DNA of 64,000 bases from Desulfobacteraceae bacterium UBA2245 (GCA_002347265.1 DDYB01000005.1:1-64000), one strand, 5' to 3'; positions 16,233 through 25,297 are shown, counted from the first letter of the stretch. The notes: a model not told the origin generated them from the sequence alone. Numbers and translations: made by a program.

Positions 16233-17276
16233 CTAATTTTTCTGAAAATTGATTCTTGGATCGATCAGCACATAGCAAAGATCCGACAGGATGTTTCCCA
16301 GCAGACCCAGTATGGACGTCAGAGAGAGAATCCCCATGAAAACCGGATAATCGCGGCCGACGATCGCCTCCAGGCTCAGTCGGCCCATGCCCGGAATCTC
16401 GAACACCTGTTCGATGATCACCGAGCCCGCAAACATGACGGTCAATATGGATCCGAATCCCGTGGCGATGGGCACCAGGGCGTTGCGAAGCGCATGTCCC
16501 CAGACAGCTCTGGAAAAGGAACCGCCCTTGGCGAGCACGGTCCGAATGTAATCCCTGCCGATCTGCTCCATCAGCGAATTCTTCATCAGCAGGGTCAGAA
16601 CGGCAAAATTGCCGACCATGTAGCAGAGAACCGGCAGAAACATATGCCGGAAAATATCCAGAGTTTTGCCCGCGAACGAGAGCTGGTCAAAATTTTCCGA
16701 ATAAAAACCCGAAAGCGGAAAGATATCCCACAAGCCTTCAACGGCGCCGCAGAAAAGCATCTTGAGCACCATTCCGAAGGCAAAGGCGGGAATGGCGTAT
16801 CCGGTGAAAACCAGAGCGCTCGATGCCAGATCAAAGGGCTGATTGTGCCGCAGAGCCTTGGCGATGCCCAAGGGAATGCAGACCAGATAGGACAGCAGAA
16901 AACCGGTGATGCCGAATATCAGAGACACCTGAAACCGCCCGCTGATCAGCTCCCAGGCGGTTTTATTGGGAAATTTGTAAGATTCCATGCGCATTCCCAG
17001 CCGATCGTCGACCAGCCACTTCCAGTATCTCTGGTGAAACGGGCGGTCAAATCCGAAATGTTTTTCGAGGGCCTCGCGCTGTGCCTCCGAGATCGTCGCC
17101 CGCACCTGGGCGCCATGGCCGGCATCCCCGCTTCCGATGCCCTTCATCTGCATGATCATCTGTTCCACGGGACCGCCGGGCACAAACTGAATCAGGACGA
17201 AGCAAAGCAGCGTGATGCCGATAAAGGTTGGAATCACCAGCAGAAAACGCCGAATAAAATAGTTCAATCGTTCCAT
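16233..17276 (-). CDS. yejB: YejB-like peptide ABC transporter permease
   Basis: A 347-residue permease with six predicted membrane segments, starting MERLNYFIRRFLLVIPTFIG and containing FVPGGPVEQ after the first segment, both typical of the DppB/YejB group. A further segment GSVIIEQVFEIPGMGRLSLEA holds the DppB signature. ATG 17276 with GGGAGC upstream is preferred to the in-frame ATG at 17309. It is the first gene of the importer operon (yejB-yejE-ATPase-ATPase-larE). A YejA-like solute-binding protein is not encoded in this neighbourhood. Confidence 0.88.
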   Translation of the reverse strand: MERLNYFIRRFLLVIPTFIGITLLCFVLIQFVPGGPVEQMIMQMKGIGSGDAGHGAQVRATISEAQREALEKHFGFDRPFHQRYWKWLVDDRLGMRMESYKFPNKTAWELISGRFQVSLIFGITGFLLSYLVCIPLGIAKALRHNQPFDLASSALVFTGYAIPAFAFGMVLKMLFCGAVEGLWDIFPLSGFYSENFDQLSFAGKTLDIFRHMFLPVLCYMVGNFAVLTLLMKNSLMEQIGRDYIRTVLAKGGSFSRAVWGHALRNALVPIATGFGSILTVMFAGSVIIEQVFEIPGMGRLSLEAIVGRDYPVFMGILSLTSILGLLGNILSDLCYVLIDPRINFQKN

Positions 17277-17347
17277 GGGATGCTCCCGAAATTGCCGACA
17301 GCGGACCATATCGACCCAGGGTAAAACGCGCAGGCTTTGATCTGGCT

Positions 17348-17376
17348 GAAATACACCAGAACACGGGGTTTTTCAA
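17348..17376 (-). promoter_or_regulatory. Putative sigma-70 promoter of the yej-like operon
   Basis: On the minus strand TTGAAA (17376-17371) and TATTTC (17353-17348) are spaced by 17 bases, about 70 bases upstream of the yejB start. Confidence 0.4.
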
Positions 17377-17639
17377 GCAAACTCGTTTAACCGCCTCAAA
17401 ACAGGCGGCGTCTTCCATTCGCCTGAGAAAAGGATCCCGCTTTTTTTATTTGTAATTTTCTTTTGTTGCTGCTAACGCAGGCAAAAGCATGAATACCCGA
17501 TGATGCAGTGAACAGATAGTAATTTACGTCTTTTTGCCGAAATCAGGAAGTTTTTTCAATCAGGAAATCTGACGTTCACTTGTCGCAGCGCCGTTTCCTG
17601 GCGCGTCAACAGACAGGGGCTTGCCGTTCGAGGTGGAAC
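17377..17639. other. Intergenic stretch between divergent operons
   Basis: No gene or RNA was recognised here. GGCAAAAG near 17481 and CTTTTTGCC near 17532 are distant complementary words. The sequence around 17420-17560 is AT-rich and may hold the promoter of the prepilin-like gene. Confidence 0.3.
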
Positions 17640-18086
17640 ATGAATGCAAAAGGAGGACATTTTCGTCATCCAGGGACGTTTTTACGGAAATCCGCCATGC
17701 GAAAAATCCTGAGTCCCGACAGTTCCAGGGCATTTACGCTGATCGAAATGATCACCGTTGTCGGCATCATCATGATTCTGTCAATCCTGGCAATTTCTAG
17801 TTATCTTCACGCCAAAAATCATGCTTACGAAATAGTGGCCAAATACGACCTTCACAACCTGATAACATTTGAAGAAGCTTTTTTTGCGAAACACGACCGG
17901 TACAAACCCTATACCGGCCCTTCAGATTTTCCGGGGATGAAACTCAGCCCCGGCGTCACGCTTGCAACGGCGGGGAATCCGGAATCCCCAGCCGATTTTA
18001 CCGCTCAAGGTTGGCACGAAAGGACCGATAAGCTGTATATATACCATTTTGATACAGGCCTGTTTGAAGAAACCACAAAACCCTAA
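17640..18086 (+). CDS. Type IV pilin-like protein with an unusual leader
   Basis: A 148-residue protein. The prepilin signature SSRAFTLIEMITVV is followed by a hydrophobic helix (GIIMILSILAISSYL) as in type IV pilins and type II pseudopilins. The residue before the cleavage site is Ala rather than the usual Gly, and the leader is long (about 32 residues) if the ATG at 17640 is used; that ATG has GAGGTGG 5 bases upstream. An in-frame ATG at 17697 gives a shorter leader but no good ribosome site. The C-terminal part (HAYEIVAKYDLHNLITFEEA) is like minor pilins. It is followed 19 bases later by the HAMP protein, so they may be co-transcribed. Confidence 0.75.
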   Translation: MNAKGGHFRHPGTFLRKSAMRKILSPDSSRAFTLIEMITVVGIIMILSILAISSYLHAKNHAYEIVAKYDLHNLITFEEAFFAKHDRYKPYTGPSDFPGMKLSPGVTLATAGNPESPADFTAQGWHERTDKLYIYHFDTGLFEETTKP

Positions 18087-18105
18087 CCCGTTAAAGTGAC
18101 CGGCC

Positions 18106-18705
18106 ATGAATGGAAAAAAAAATCGCAGGTTTCTGAATTTCATTATTAACAAGGACATACAGTTCCGGGTGGCCGCCCTGAATGTGATTTACGCCCTTCT
18201 GATTCTGGTGATCACCGGATTCATTGCGCTGGCGCCCCTGCTGCAGGACATGTATCTATCCGAAGATCCCAGAGTTCAGTACCAGTCGGCCCAGGCCTTT
18301 CTCGTCCTGACCTCGCGGCTGGCCCCGACCATTATTTTCGTGGTGATCATGATCGTCATTCATATCATGATCGCCACGCATCGGATCTGCGGACCCATGG
18401 TCAATTTCAAACATACCTTTGAAAGCATGGCAAAGGGTGATCTGACGCGAAAGGTTTCATTGAGAAAAGCGGATTATCTCAAACCCGAGGCCGAAAAAAT
18501 CAACGCCATGGTCGATTCGATCTCGGCGATGATTTTCGAAATTAAAACCTGCCATGAAAACCTGATGACAGCGCTTGAAAAAACCGCACACCCGGCTTCC
18601 GGAATCGACCCGGGTGCGGAGCCGCAAAAATCCCTGGTCCTGATCCGTGAGGAGGCTCAGCAGATCCGGGAGAGACTGGACCGGTTCAGCCTTCTAAACA
18701 TCTGA
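18106..18705 (+). CDS. Two-helix membrane protein with HAMP-like domain
   Basis: A 199-residue protein with membrane segments at about residues 23-46 (VIYALLILVITGFIALAPLL) and 70-90 (APTIIFVVIMIVIHIMIA), separated by a short periplasmic loop. After the second helix is ICGPMVNFKHTFESMAKGDL, which reads as a HAMP linker, and then a coiled-coil-like tail. It lacks kinase, methyl-accepting or cyclase output domains, so how it signals is unknown; it could act with the upstream pilin-like protein. Its end overlaps the convergent hyuB-like gene by 12 bases. Confidence 0.72.
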   Translation: MNGKKNRRFLNFIINKDIQFRVAALNVIYALLILVITGFIALAPLLQDMYLSEDPRVQYQSAQAFLVLTSRLAPTIIFVVIMIVIHIMIATHRICGPMVNFKHTFESMAKGDLTRKVSLRKADYLKPEAEKINAMVDSISAMIFEIKTCHENLMTALEKTAHPASGIDPGAEPQKSLVLIREEAQQIRERLDRFSLLNI

Positions 18706-20265
18706 GGGCTCCCTGCCGTAACCGCCGCCGCCGGGCGTTTCGATGCGGATCACATCATCGGCCTGCAGACGTTCGTGAAACTTGGAAGGCCGGGCATCAA
18801 TCCGGCCGCGCCGGATAATCGTATTTTTACCGGGTTTTCCCGCCGCTGCGCCATAAAGACCGTAAGGCCCTCTTTTCCGCCTTTCAGACAGCACCGTCAC
18901 CTCGGCATCGCAATCGAGCCGGATTTCACGGATGATGCCGTCCCCTCCGCAGAACAGGCCGCTGCCGCCGGAGCCCTTTCGAACAGAGTACTGCGTCACT
19001 CGAAAGGGGTAGCTGTATTCCAGCGCCTCCACCGGGGTATTGCGCGTGTTGGTCATGTGTGAGTGAACGGCGGACTCTCCGTGAAAAAAAGCGCCGGCGC
19101 CCATGCCGCCGCCGATGGTTTCATAATAGGCAAAAGGGCGGTTGCTTCGAGGGTCCACGCCGCCGATGGCGATGTTGTTCATCGTCCCCTGGGAGGCGGC
19201 CGGAATATGTCCGGGCAGAACCCGGGCAAGAGCGCCCAGAACCACATCCACGATCCGCTGAGAGGTTTCCACGTTTCCGCCGGCAACAGCGGCCGGAAAC
19301 AACGCATCGACCACGGTTCCGGGCTTGGATCTGATTTCAACGGGACGAAAGCATCCGGCATTGGTCGGGGCAGCTTCGGGCATCAGGCACCGGAACACAT
19401 ACAGGACCGCCGAAAGCGTAATCGACGACACGGCGTTGATGCAGCCCGCAACCTGAGCGGCGGATCCGGCGAAATCCACGACCGCCCGGTCCTTTTCAAT
19501 CTGAACCGTGGCCTGAATGCAGATATCCTCGGCGCCGAATCCATCGTCTTCCATGACATCGGCAAACCGATACGTCCCGTCAGGAATGCTCTCAATGGCC
19601 TGCCGCATCATCCTTTCGGAATAATCCAGCAGCGCTTCGGCATATTGACGGGTTATCTCAAAACCATATCTTTGCACCAGATCCCGGAATCGACGGATGC
19701 CCGTCAGGTTGGCCATCGCCTGGGCGGAGAAATCGCCTTCCCGTTCGACGGGCGTCCGCACATTGCTGAGAAAAAATTTCATCAGCCCCGCGTCGATCCT
19801 GCCGCGGGAAATGATTTTCAAGGGCGGAATGATCAGCCCTTCCTGAAAAATCGAGGATGAAAGGGGCATGGAGCCGGCGCTCATGCCGCCCACATCGGCA
19901 TGATGCGCGCGGTTGGCCACATAAAAGGCCGGTTTTTCGCCATCCAGAAAAACCGGCGCCACCAGGGTGATGTCGGGTAGGTGGGTGCCGCCCCTGAAAG
20001 GATCGTTGAGCGCGATCATGTCGCCTTCGGAAAAGGATATTTCCATGGCGGCGCGTACGGACATGGGCATGGAGCCCAGATGAACCGGTATATGGGCCGC
20101 CTGAGCGATCATATTGCCCCGCGCGTCGAAGATCGCGCAGGAATAATCCCTTCTTTCCTTGATGTTGGGAGAAAACGCCGTCCGGTTCAGGACCACTCCC
20201 ATTTCCTCGGCAATGGCGGAAAACCGGTTCTTAAAAATCTCCAGCAGTACGGGATTGACATCCAT
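18694..20265 (-). CDS. hyuB: Hydantoinase B/oxoprolinase family protein
   Basis: A 523-residue protein of the HyuB family (N-methylhydantoinase B, 5-oxoprolinase C-terminal half, acetophenone/acetone carboxylase relatives). Typical stretches are NRTAFSPNIKERRDYSCAIF, HLGSMPMSVRAAME, ALNDPFRGGTHLPDITLVAP and GGGYGREP at the end. With the partner HyuA it performs ATP-dependent ring opening or carboxylation of cyclic amides or ketones; the actual substrate cannot be read from sequence. The gene starts 16 bases after hyuA, so they form a two-gene operon. Confidence 0.87.
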   Translation of the reverse strand: MDVNPVLLEIFKNRFSAIAEEMGVVLNRTAFSPNIKERRDYSCAIFDARGNMIAQAAHIPVHLGSMPMSVRAAMEISFSEGDMIALNDPFRGGTHLPDITLVAPVFLDGEKPAFYVANRAHHADVGGMSAGSMPLSSSIFQEGLIIPPLKIISRGRIDAGLMKFFLSNVRTPVEREGDFSAQAMANLTGIRRFRDLVQRYGFEITRQYAEALLDYSERMMRQAIESIPDGTYRFADVMEDDGFGAEDICIQATVQIEKDRAVVDFAGSAAQVAGCINAVSSITLSAVLYVFRCLMPEAAPTNAGCFRPVEIRSKPGTVVDALFPAAVAGGNVETSQRIVDVVLGALARVLPGHIPAASQGTMNNIAIGGVDPRSNRPFAYYETIGGGMGAGAFFHGESAVHSHMTNTRNTPVEALEYSYPFRVTQYSVRKGSGGSGLFCGGDGIIREIRLDCDAEVTVLSERRKRGPYGLYGAAAGKPGKNTIIRRGRIDARPSKFHERLQADDVIRIETPGGGGYGREPSDV

Positions 20266-20281
20266 GGCCTGTTGACCTTCT

Positions 20282-22258
20282 TCAGCCGGTCCATGTTTCG
20301 ATCAGCAGATTTCCGAAAGCATCCGCCTGAGCCGCCGCGCCCGGCGGCAGGATTGTGGTTGCAGAGTATTCCACCAGTATCGCAGGCCCCTGAATGCGAT
20401 TGCCGGGGCAAAGCCCCTGCCTTGAAATAATGGGGGTGGAAATGAACCTGCCTTCAAAAACCACCGGACGGTTTCCCAGAAAACAGGCTTCGCAGAGCGG
20501 TTCATTCGAGAGTTCGCCTTTCTTCAGCTCCGGCTTTTCGGAAACCCCCACGGCCCGCAGGCGGATATTGACGATCTCGGTGTTTTTCTGCACACTGCAA
20601 TACCCGTAGGCGCGCCGGTGAAGTTCGTGAAAAGCGGCAACCGGATCATCGCCCCGTGCCGGCACCAGAATCTCATAGGACTGCCCCTCGTACCGCATGT
20701 CCAGATACCGTTTCAGGGAAATTCGATTCCGGTGAATGCCTTCGGCGAACAAGTCTTTAACAGCCTCTGTTTCAAGCGGGGCGAACATCTCCTCGATGCG
20801 TTGCGGGTCACAGCTGCCGGAGGTCATGACGGTCAGTGAATAATCCTTGACCACATCGGCCAGAAGCATGCCGATGGCCGACAGAATGCCCGGATTGACG
20901 GGCACCAGCACCCTGGGGATATTGAGCAGTCTTGCCAGAAACACGGCATGGAGCCCGCCGGCGCCGCCGAACGCAAACAGGGTGAATTCCGCGGGATCAA
21001 ATCCCTTTTCCACCGAAACCACCCGAATGGCCCTTTCCATGGCGGCGTTGACCACCTGCACAATGCCTTCGGCCACCTGTATTTCCGAAAGACGGGTCTG
21101 TGCGGCCATCTGCCCGAACGGGGCCGAAATTTTATCCGGGTGCAATCGCATGTCGCCGCCGAGAAAATGATCCGGAATCAGCCGTCCGAGAAAAAGATTG
21201 GCATCGGTCACCGTAAGCTGGCCGCCTTTTCCGTAGCAGATCGGTCCGGGATCACTTCCGGCGCTCTGAGGCCCCACTCGCAAGGCGCCTCCGGAATCCA
21301 GCCGGGCGATGGAACCCCCTCCGGCGCCGACCGTATGAATATCGATCATCGGTACGCGAACCGGATGCCGGGCAATGGACGATTCCAGGGTCAGCGGAAG
21401 CCGGTCGTCGATCAACGCCACATCCGTGGAGGTTCCCCCCATGTCAAAGGTGATGAGCCGGTTGAATCCGGCCGCCCGGCCGATCTCGTAAGCCCCGACC
21501 ACGCCGCCCGCCGGCCCCGAAAAAATGGTCCGTACCGGTTCGCGCATCGCGGTGCGCACGGAAATGCTTCCGCCGTTGGACTGCATGATCCGCAGGGGGG
21601 CGTCTTTCATGAAATCGAGCACAGTCCGAAGATATCCCTGAATTTTCGGGGCCACATAGGCGTTGATCACCGTTGTGGAGGTGCGCTCGTATTCCCTGAA
21701 CTCGGAAAGTATCTCGTGGGAAAGGGAAACCGGAATGCCGAGCCTTCCGAGCATTTGACCCATCATCCGCTCATGGCCGGGGTTCTTGAATGAAAACAGG
21801 AAGGATACGGCCACTGATTCGATGCCGGCTTGCTCGATCTCCCGCACCCGCTTTTCAGCGGCATCCAAATCAAGATCTTCAAGGATGCGGCCGGTGCAGT
21901 CCATCCGGCACCTCAGGCCGAAGCGTCTTTGGGCCGGAATCAAGGGGGGCATCCGGTGATAGTGCAGGTCGTAGAGCGCATGACGGTTCTGGCGGCCGAT
22001 CTCGATCACGTCCTCAAAACCCTGGTTGGTGATCAGAGCCGTCCGCGCGCCCTTATGCTCCAGAAGCGCATTGGTGGCCACGGTTGATCCGTGGACCACA
22101 TGCGGCTTGTCGGCGGCGCTGATTCTCCCCAATCCTTCCAGCACTGCCAGGGCTGGATTTGAAGGCGTGGTCAGGCATTTGCAGATGCGCCAGCCGCCGT
22201 CCTCCTGAAAAATGAAGTCCGTAAAGGTTCCGCCGGTGTCAACACCCACCAACACCAT
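20282..22258 (-). CDS. hyuA: Hydantoinase A/oxoprolinase family ATPase
   Basis: A 658-residue protein with the ASKHA-type phosphate loop VGVDTGGTFTDF at the N-terminus, HGSTVATNALLEHKGARTAL, TFDMGGTSTDVALI and FGGAGGLHA. These define HyuA/5-oxoprolinase ATP-binding subunits. It works with HyuB encoded downstream. No transporter or amidohydrolase is adjacent to hint at the substrate. Its start lies about 110 bases from the rpsI stop and behind a strong terminator, so it is probably expressed separately from the ribosomal genes. Confidence 0.88.
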   Translation of the reverse strand: MVLVGVDTGGTFTDFIFQEDGGWRICKCLTTPSNPALAVLEGLGRISAADKPHVVHGSTVATNALLEHKGARTALITNQGFEDVIEIGRQNRHALYDLHYHRMPPLIPAQRRFGLRCRMDCTGRILEDLDLDAAEKRVREIEQAGIESVAVSFLFSFKNPGHERMMGQMLGRLGIPVSLSHEILSEFREYERTSTTVINAYVAPKIQGYLRTVLDFMKDAPLRIMQSNGGSISVRTAMREPVRTIFSGPAGGVVGAYEIGRAAGFNRLITFDMGGTSTDVALIDDRLPLTLESSIARHPVRVPMIDIHTVGAGGGSIARLDSGGALRVGPQSAGSDPGPICYGKGGQLTVTDANLFLGRLIPDHFLGGDMRLHPDKISAPFGQMAAQTRLSEIQVAEGIVQVVNAAMERAIRVVSVEKGFDPAEFTLFAFGGAGGLHAVFLARLLNIPRVLVPVNPGILSAIGMLLADVVKDYSLTVMTSGSCDPQRIEEMFAPLETEAVKDLFAEGIHRNRISLKRYLDMRYEGQSYEILVPARGDDPVAAFHELHRRAYGYCSVQKNTEIVNIRLRAVGVSEKPELKKGELSNEPLCEACFLGNRPVVFEGRFISTPIISRQGLCPGNRIQGPAILVEYSATTILPPGAAAQADAFGNLLIETWTG

Positions 22259-22305
22259 GAAATCACACTATTTTTTAAAACATTGATGTCATGACGGCAG
22301 TCAAG

Positions 22306-22344
22306 AAAAAAAGAAGGGAACAGGACCATTTCCCGTTCCCTTCG
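22306..22344 (-). terminator. Rho-independent terminator of rplM-rpsI
   Basis: On the minus strand GAAGGGAAC and GTTCCCTTC pair with a further GG/CC pair inside, followed by a run of seven or more T. It lies 25 bases past the rpsI stop. Confidence 0.82.
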
Positions 22345-22368
22345 CAATATTTGGAATAGAAACCCGTG

Positions 22369-22764
22369 TTAGCGCTTGGAGAACTGGAACCTTGCACGCG
22401 CGGCTTTCTGGCCGTATTTCTTTCGCTCTTTGCTTCGGGGGTCTCGTTTGACAAAACCGGCTTTTTTGAGCGCCGGCCGGAAATCGGGATTAAACAGCAT
22501 CAGAGCCCGGGTGATGCTATGACGGATGGCGCCGGCCTGCCCGGTAATTCCCCCGCCCATGACCCGAATCATCAGGTCAAAACTGTCACGGGTATGCGTC
22601 AGGTCAAAGGGCTGAAACAAAAGCGCCTTGGCGGATTCCACCGTGATATAGTCTTCCATCGGAACGTCATTGATGGTGATCCGGCCCGTACCGGGTTTGA
22701 GCCATGTTCTGGCGACTGCGCACTTGCGTCTGCCTGTGGCGTAAAATGTCTGTTCTTTCTCCAT
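22369..22764 (-). CDS. rpsI: 30S ribosomal protein S9 (uS9)
   Basis: A 131-residue protein with YATGRRKCAVARTWL at the N-terminus and GKKYGQKAARARFQFSKR-type basic tail ending in SKR, whose C-terminus reaches the P-site tRNA in the 30S subunit. ATG 22764 with GGAG 8 bases upstream is used; the longer frame to 22785 adds seven non-conserved residues. It follows rplM by 39 bases, the universal rplM-rpsI order. Confidence 0.97.
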   Translation of the reverse strand: MEKEQTFYATGRRKCAVARTWLKPGTGRITINDVPMEDYITVESAKALLFQPFDLTHTRDSFDLMIRVMGGGITGQAGAIRHSITRALMLFNPDFRPALKKAGFVKRDPRSKERKKYGQKAARARFQFSKR

Positions 22765-22803
22765 TGAATACTCCAGAATCATCAAAAATTCATCAACCGA
22801 CGA

Positions 22804-23238
22804 TTAAATCGCAAGGGCTTCGGGCTGCTGGGCTTCGTGGGGATGAGAGGCGCCGGCATAAACCTTCAGCTTTTTAATCAACTTCCTTCCCAGTCTGTTT
22901 TTGGGCAGCATCCCTCTGACGGCAATCCGAATCACATCCTCGGGACGTTTTTCCAACAGTTTTTTCGCCGTGATCGTCTTGAGACCGCCCGTATAACCAC
23001 TGTGGCGGTAATAATTTTTCTGATCCAGTTTTCGTCCGGTCATCAGAATCTTCTCGGCATTGATCACAACGACCGAATCTCCCATATCCACATGGGGAGT
23101 GTACAGGGGATTGCATTTGCCTCTGAGTCGAGCCGCAATCTGACTGGCCAGACGGCCCAGGATTTTTCCTTCGGCATCGACGAGCAACCATTTATCTTTG
23201 TTGTCCGACGCTTTTGCGTTGTATGTATATTTTTTCAC
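22804..23238 (-). CDS. rplM: 50S ribosomal protein L13 (uL13)
   Basis: A 144-residue protein with WLLVDAEGKILGRLASQIA near the start, DMGDSVVVINAEKI and the GMLPKNRLGRKLIKKLKVY motif, all standard for L13. It is the first gene of the rplM-rpsI operon, with a good sigma-70 promoter 35 bases upstream of the ATG. Confidence 0.97.
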   Translation of the reverse strand: MKKYTYNAKASDNKDKWLLVDAEGKILGRLASQIAARLRGKCNPLYTPHVDMGDSVVVINAEKILMTGRKLDQKNYYRHSGYTGGLKTITAKKLLEKRPEDVIRIAVRGMLPKNRLGRKLIKKLKVYAGASHPHEAQQPEALAI

Positions 23239-23273
23239 CGTCTTCCGATCTCCTGTTCATAAAGAATTTGGCA

Positions 23274-23302
23274 CTTTTAATTAAAATTTGACCACATGTC
23301 AA
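23274..23302 (-). promoter_or_regulatory. Putative sigma-70 promoter of rplM-rpsI
   Basis: Minus-strand TTGACA (23302-23297) and TAAAAG (23279-23274) with 17-base spacing, close to the rplM start. Confidence 0.55.
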
Positions 23303-23525
23303 GGGTAAATTCATCTCTCAGCCAAAAGAACGCGTCGACAGCCGCCGCCCGGGGCGGAAGCAATTTCTTGTGACTTCAGGCAACCGCCCGCCATGGGCCA
23401 TGACGGCGTTCAGCACCGATGCATCCTCTTTCCGGATAAAGGCCCTCGCATTGACATCCGTGCACGATTCCAATATAACCGGCAGTCAGAAACATGCAGG
23501 CCGCAAACGATTGGAAACCCTCTCC

Positions 23526-24170
23526 ATGAAACACATTGAAACCGAAGTAAAATTTTATTTACCAGAGATCGAGCCGGTTCGCAACATCATTATCCGCATG
23601 GGCGCCGAATCCACGGGCCGGATTTTTGAAACCAACCTTCGATTCGAAGATGCGGAAAAAAATTTAATCCAACGGCAATCCCTGCTCAGGCTCCGCAAAG
23701 ACACCCGAACCCGGTTGACGTTCAAGGCGCCTTCGAATGACCCGGACGCTGAATTCAAAACCTTGAAAGAACTGGAAGTCGAGGTCAGCGACTTTGCAAC
23801 CATGCGCCGGATCCTCGAAGCGCTCGGATTCCATGCCGAACAGATCTATGAAAAATGGCGTGAAACCTTTGTGTTTCAGGCAACCACCCTGTGTCTGGAT
23901 GCCATGCCCTTTGGAAATTTTCTGGAAATCGAGGGTGAAAAAACCGCCATCAAGGATCTGGCCGACCGTCTGGGCCTGTTATGGAAAAAGCGGATCACCG
24001 CCAATTATCTGGCCATCTTCGAAACCATCCGGCAGGAATTCGGGCTGCCGTTTACCGACCTGACCTTTGAAAATTTCGACAGCACGAGCATCGACGTCGC
24101 CCGGGTCATGCAGCGGTTTGCAGCAGACGCCGAACCGGTTGCAGGCCGCATTTCCGATCACCGGCAATAA
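23526..24170 (+). CDS. CYTH-domain protein, class IV adenylate cyclase (CyaB) type
   Basis: A 214-residue protein beginning MKHIETEVKFYL, in which ETEVK is the ExExK motif of the CYTH superfamily. Further acidic and basic tunnel residues are seen in LLRLRKDTRTRLTFKAP, KELEVEV, KWRETF and FLEIEGE. CYTH enzymes act on triphosphates, as class IV adenylate cyclases or thiamine triphosphatases; the two cannot be separated by sequence alone here. Upstream in-frame codons to 23370 lack conservation, so ATG 23526 is used. The C-terminal 40 residues (TFENFDSTSIDVARV) lie outside the domain. Confidence 0.85.
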   Translation: MKHIETEVKFYLPEIEPVRNIIIRMGAESTGRIFETNLRFEDAEKNLIQRQSLLRLRKDTRTRLTFKAPSNDPDAEFKTLKELEVEVSDFATMRRILEALGFHAEQIYEKWRETFVFQATTLCLDAMPFGNFLEIEGEKTAIKDLADRLGLLWKKRITANYLAIFETIRQEFGLPFTDLTFENFDSTSIDVARVMQRFAADAEPVAGRISDHRQ

Positions 24171-24197
24171 TCCTCTCACTCAGAAAGAATATCCGCC

Positions 24198-24983
24198 ATG
24201 ATCCGTGTGCTCACATTAAATCTTCGATTCGGACTGGCCGATGACGGCCCCAACGGCTGGGAGTGCCGCAAACAGGTCTTTCCAGAATTCTTTGAAACCC
24301 ATGCCGCGGATTTTATCGCCTTTCAGGAAGCCAATAATTTCCAGGCGGAATTCTTAAAAAACCTTCTCAAGGATCATCATTGCATCGGGCAGCGCAAGCC
24401 GGCGCCGCCATTCTGGCAGGACAACCTGATTTTTTATCACAAAAGCTGGCGGTGCATTCAACAGCACCATTTCTACCTGAGCTCAACGCCCTCGGTTCCC
24501 AGCCGATGGGCGAAAAGTCTCTGGGCCAGGCAATGCATCATCGGCGTGTTTCAAAAACAGGATCACACCCTGATTTTCGCCACCACGCATCTGGATTTTG
24601 ACGCCGAGGTCCAGGTGCAAAGCGCCGAACTGATCCTTCGGCGCCTGGCCGGCATTTCCACCCAAATGCCCGCAATTCTGGCCGGCGACTTCAACGCTTT
24701 GCCGGAAAGTTCCTGCGGCCTTGCCCTGACCGGCCGGCTTACGGAAAAACCGGTTCAGGGCCCTTGTTTTCAATTTGCCTTCAAGCCCCCTTATCCGGCG
24801 ACCCATCATGGATTTACCGGAAAAAAGGAAGGCCGGCATATAGACTGGATTCTGCACTGCGGAGGCCTGATTCTTATTGAAAGCCGGGTGATTCAGGAAC
24901 CGGTTCACGGAATTTTCCTGTCGGATCATTATCCGGTCAGCGGAATTTTCAAAATAGCGGAGCCGGGCACATCGAACGTCTGA
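24198..24983 (+). CDS. Endonuclease/exonuclease/phosphatase family protein
   Basis: A 261-residue enzyme of the metal-dependent EEP fold: VLTLNLRFG near the start (Asn for metal), AFQEANN (metal Glu), TTHLDFD, LAGDFNALPES and LSDHYPV with the catalytic His near the C-terminus. Family members cleave phosphodiesters in DNA, lipids or nucleotides; the substrate is unknown. It follows the CYTH gene by 27 bases and could be co-transcribed with it. It has no signal peptide. Its last 55 bases overlap the convergent bactofilin gene. Confidence 0.82.
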   Translation: MIRVLTLNLRFGLADDGPNGWECRKQVFPEFFETHAADFIAFQEANNFQAEFLKNLLKDHHCIGQRKPAPPFWQDNLIFYHKSWRCIQQHHFYLSSTPSVPSRWAKSLWARQCIIGVFQKQDHTLIFATTHLDFDAEVQVQSAELILRRLAGISTQMPAILAGDFNALPESSCGLALTGRLTEKPVQGPCFQFAFKPPYPATHHGFTGKKEGRHIDWILHCGGLILIESRVIQEPVHGIFLSDHYPVSGIFKIAEPGTSNV

Positions 24984-25297
24984 GCGCAGACGATCTCGGC
25001 ATCGATCACGCCGCCGACATCTACCGTCAGGTTCCGGCAGATGATCCGCCCCGAGCAGGTTCCCGATGCAAGCACCCGGATCGTATTTCCTGCGCAAACA
25101 CCGCCTTCCAGCCGACCCGCGACCGTGATTGAATCCGCCTGAATATCCGCGCAGACCGTTGCGCCCTCCGCGACCACCAGCGTCTCACCCCTTAGAACAC
25201 CGCTGACAACTCCTTTGATGATCAATTGCCCTTCGAAGCACAGGTCTCCCTTCAGGGTCACGCCGTTGTCGATGATGGAAAATGATTTGCTTTTCAT
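24929..25297 (-). CDS. bacA: Bactofilin (polymer-forming cytoskeletal protein)
   Basis: A 122-residue protein built of short repeats with regular hydrophobic spacing (LKGDLCFEGQLIIKGVVSG, VVAEGATVCADIQADSITVAG, NLTVDVGGVIDAEIV), the right-handed beta-helix of bactofilins. Bactofilins self-assemble without nucleotide and place cell-wall enzymes at defined sites. ATG 25297 with AGGACAGG upstream is preferred over an in-frame start at 25336. The gene overlaps the EEP-family gene tail to tail by 55 bases and lies downstream of a coiled-coil membrane protein that may be its partner. Confidence 0.87.
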   Translation of the reverse strand: MKSKSFSIIDNGVTLKGDLCFEGQLIIKGVVSGVLRGETLVVAEGATVCADIQADSITVAGRLEGGVCAGNTIRVLASGTCSGRIICRNLTVDVGGVIDAEIVCAQTFDVPGSAILKIPLTG

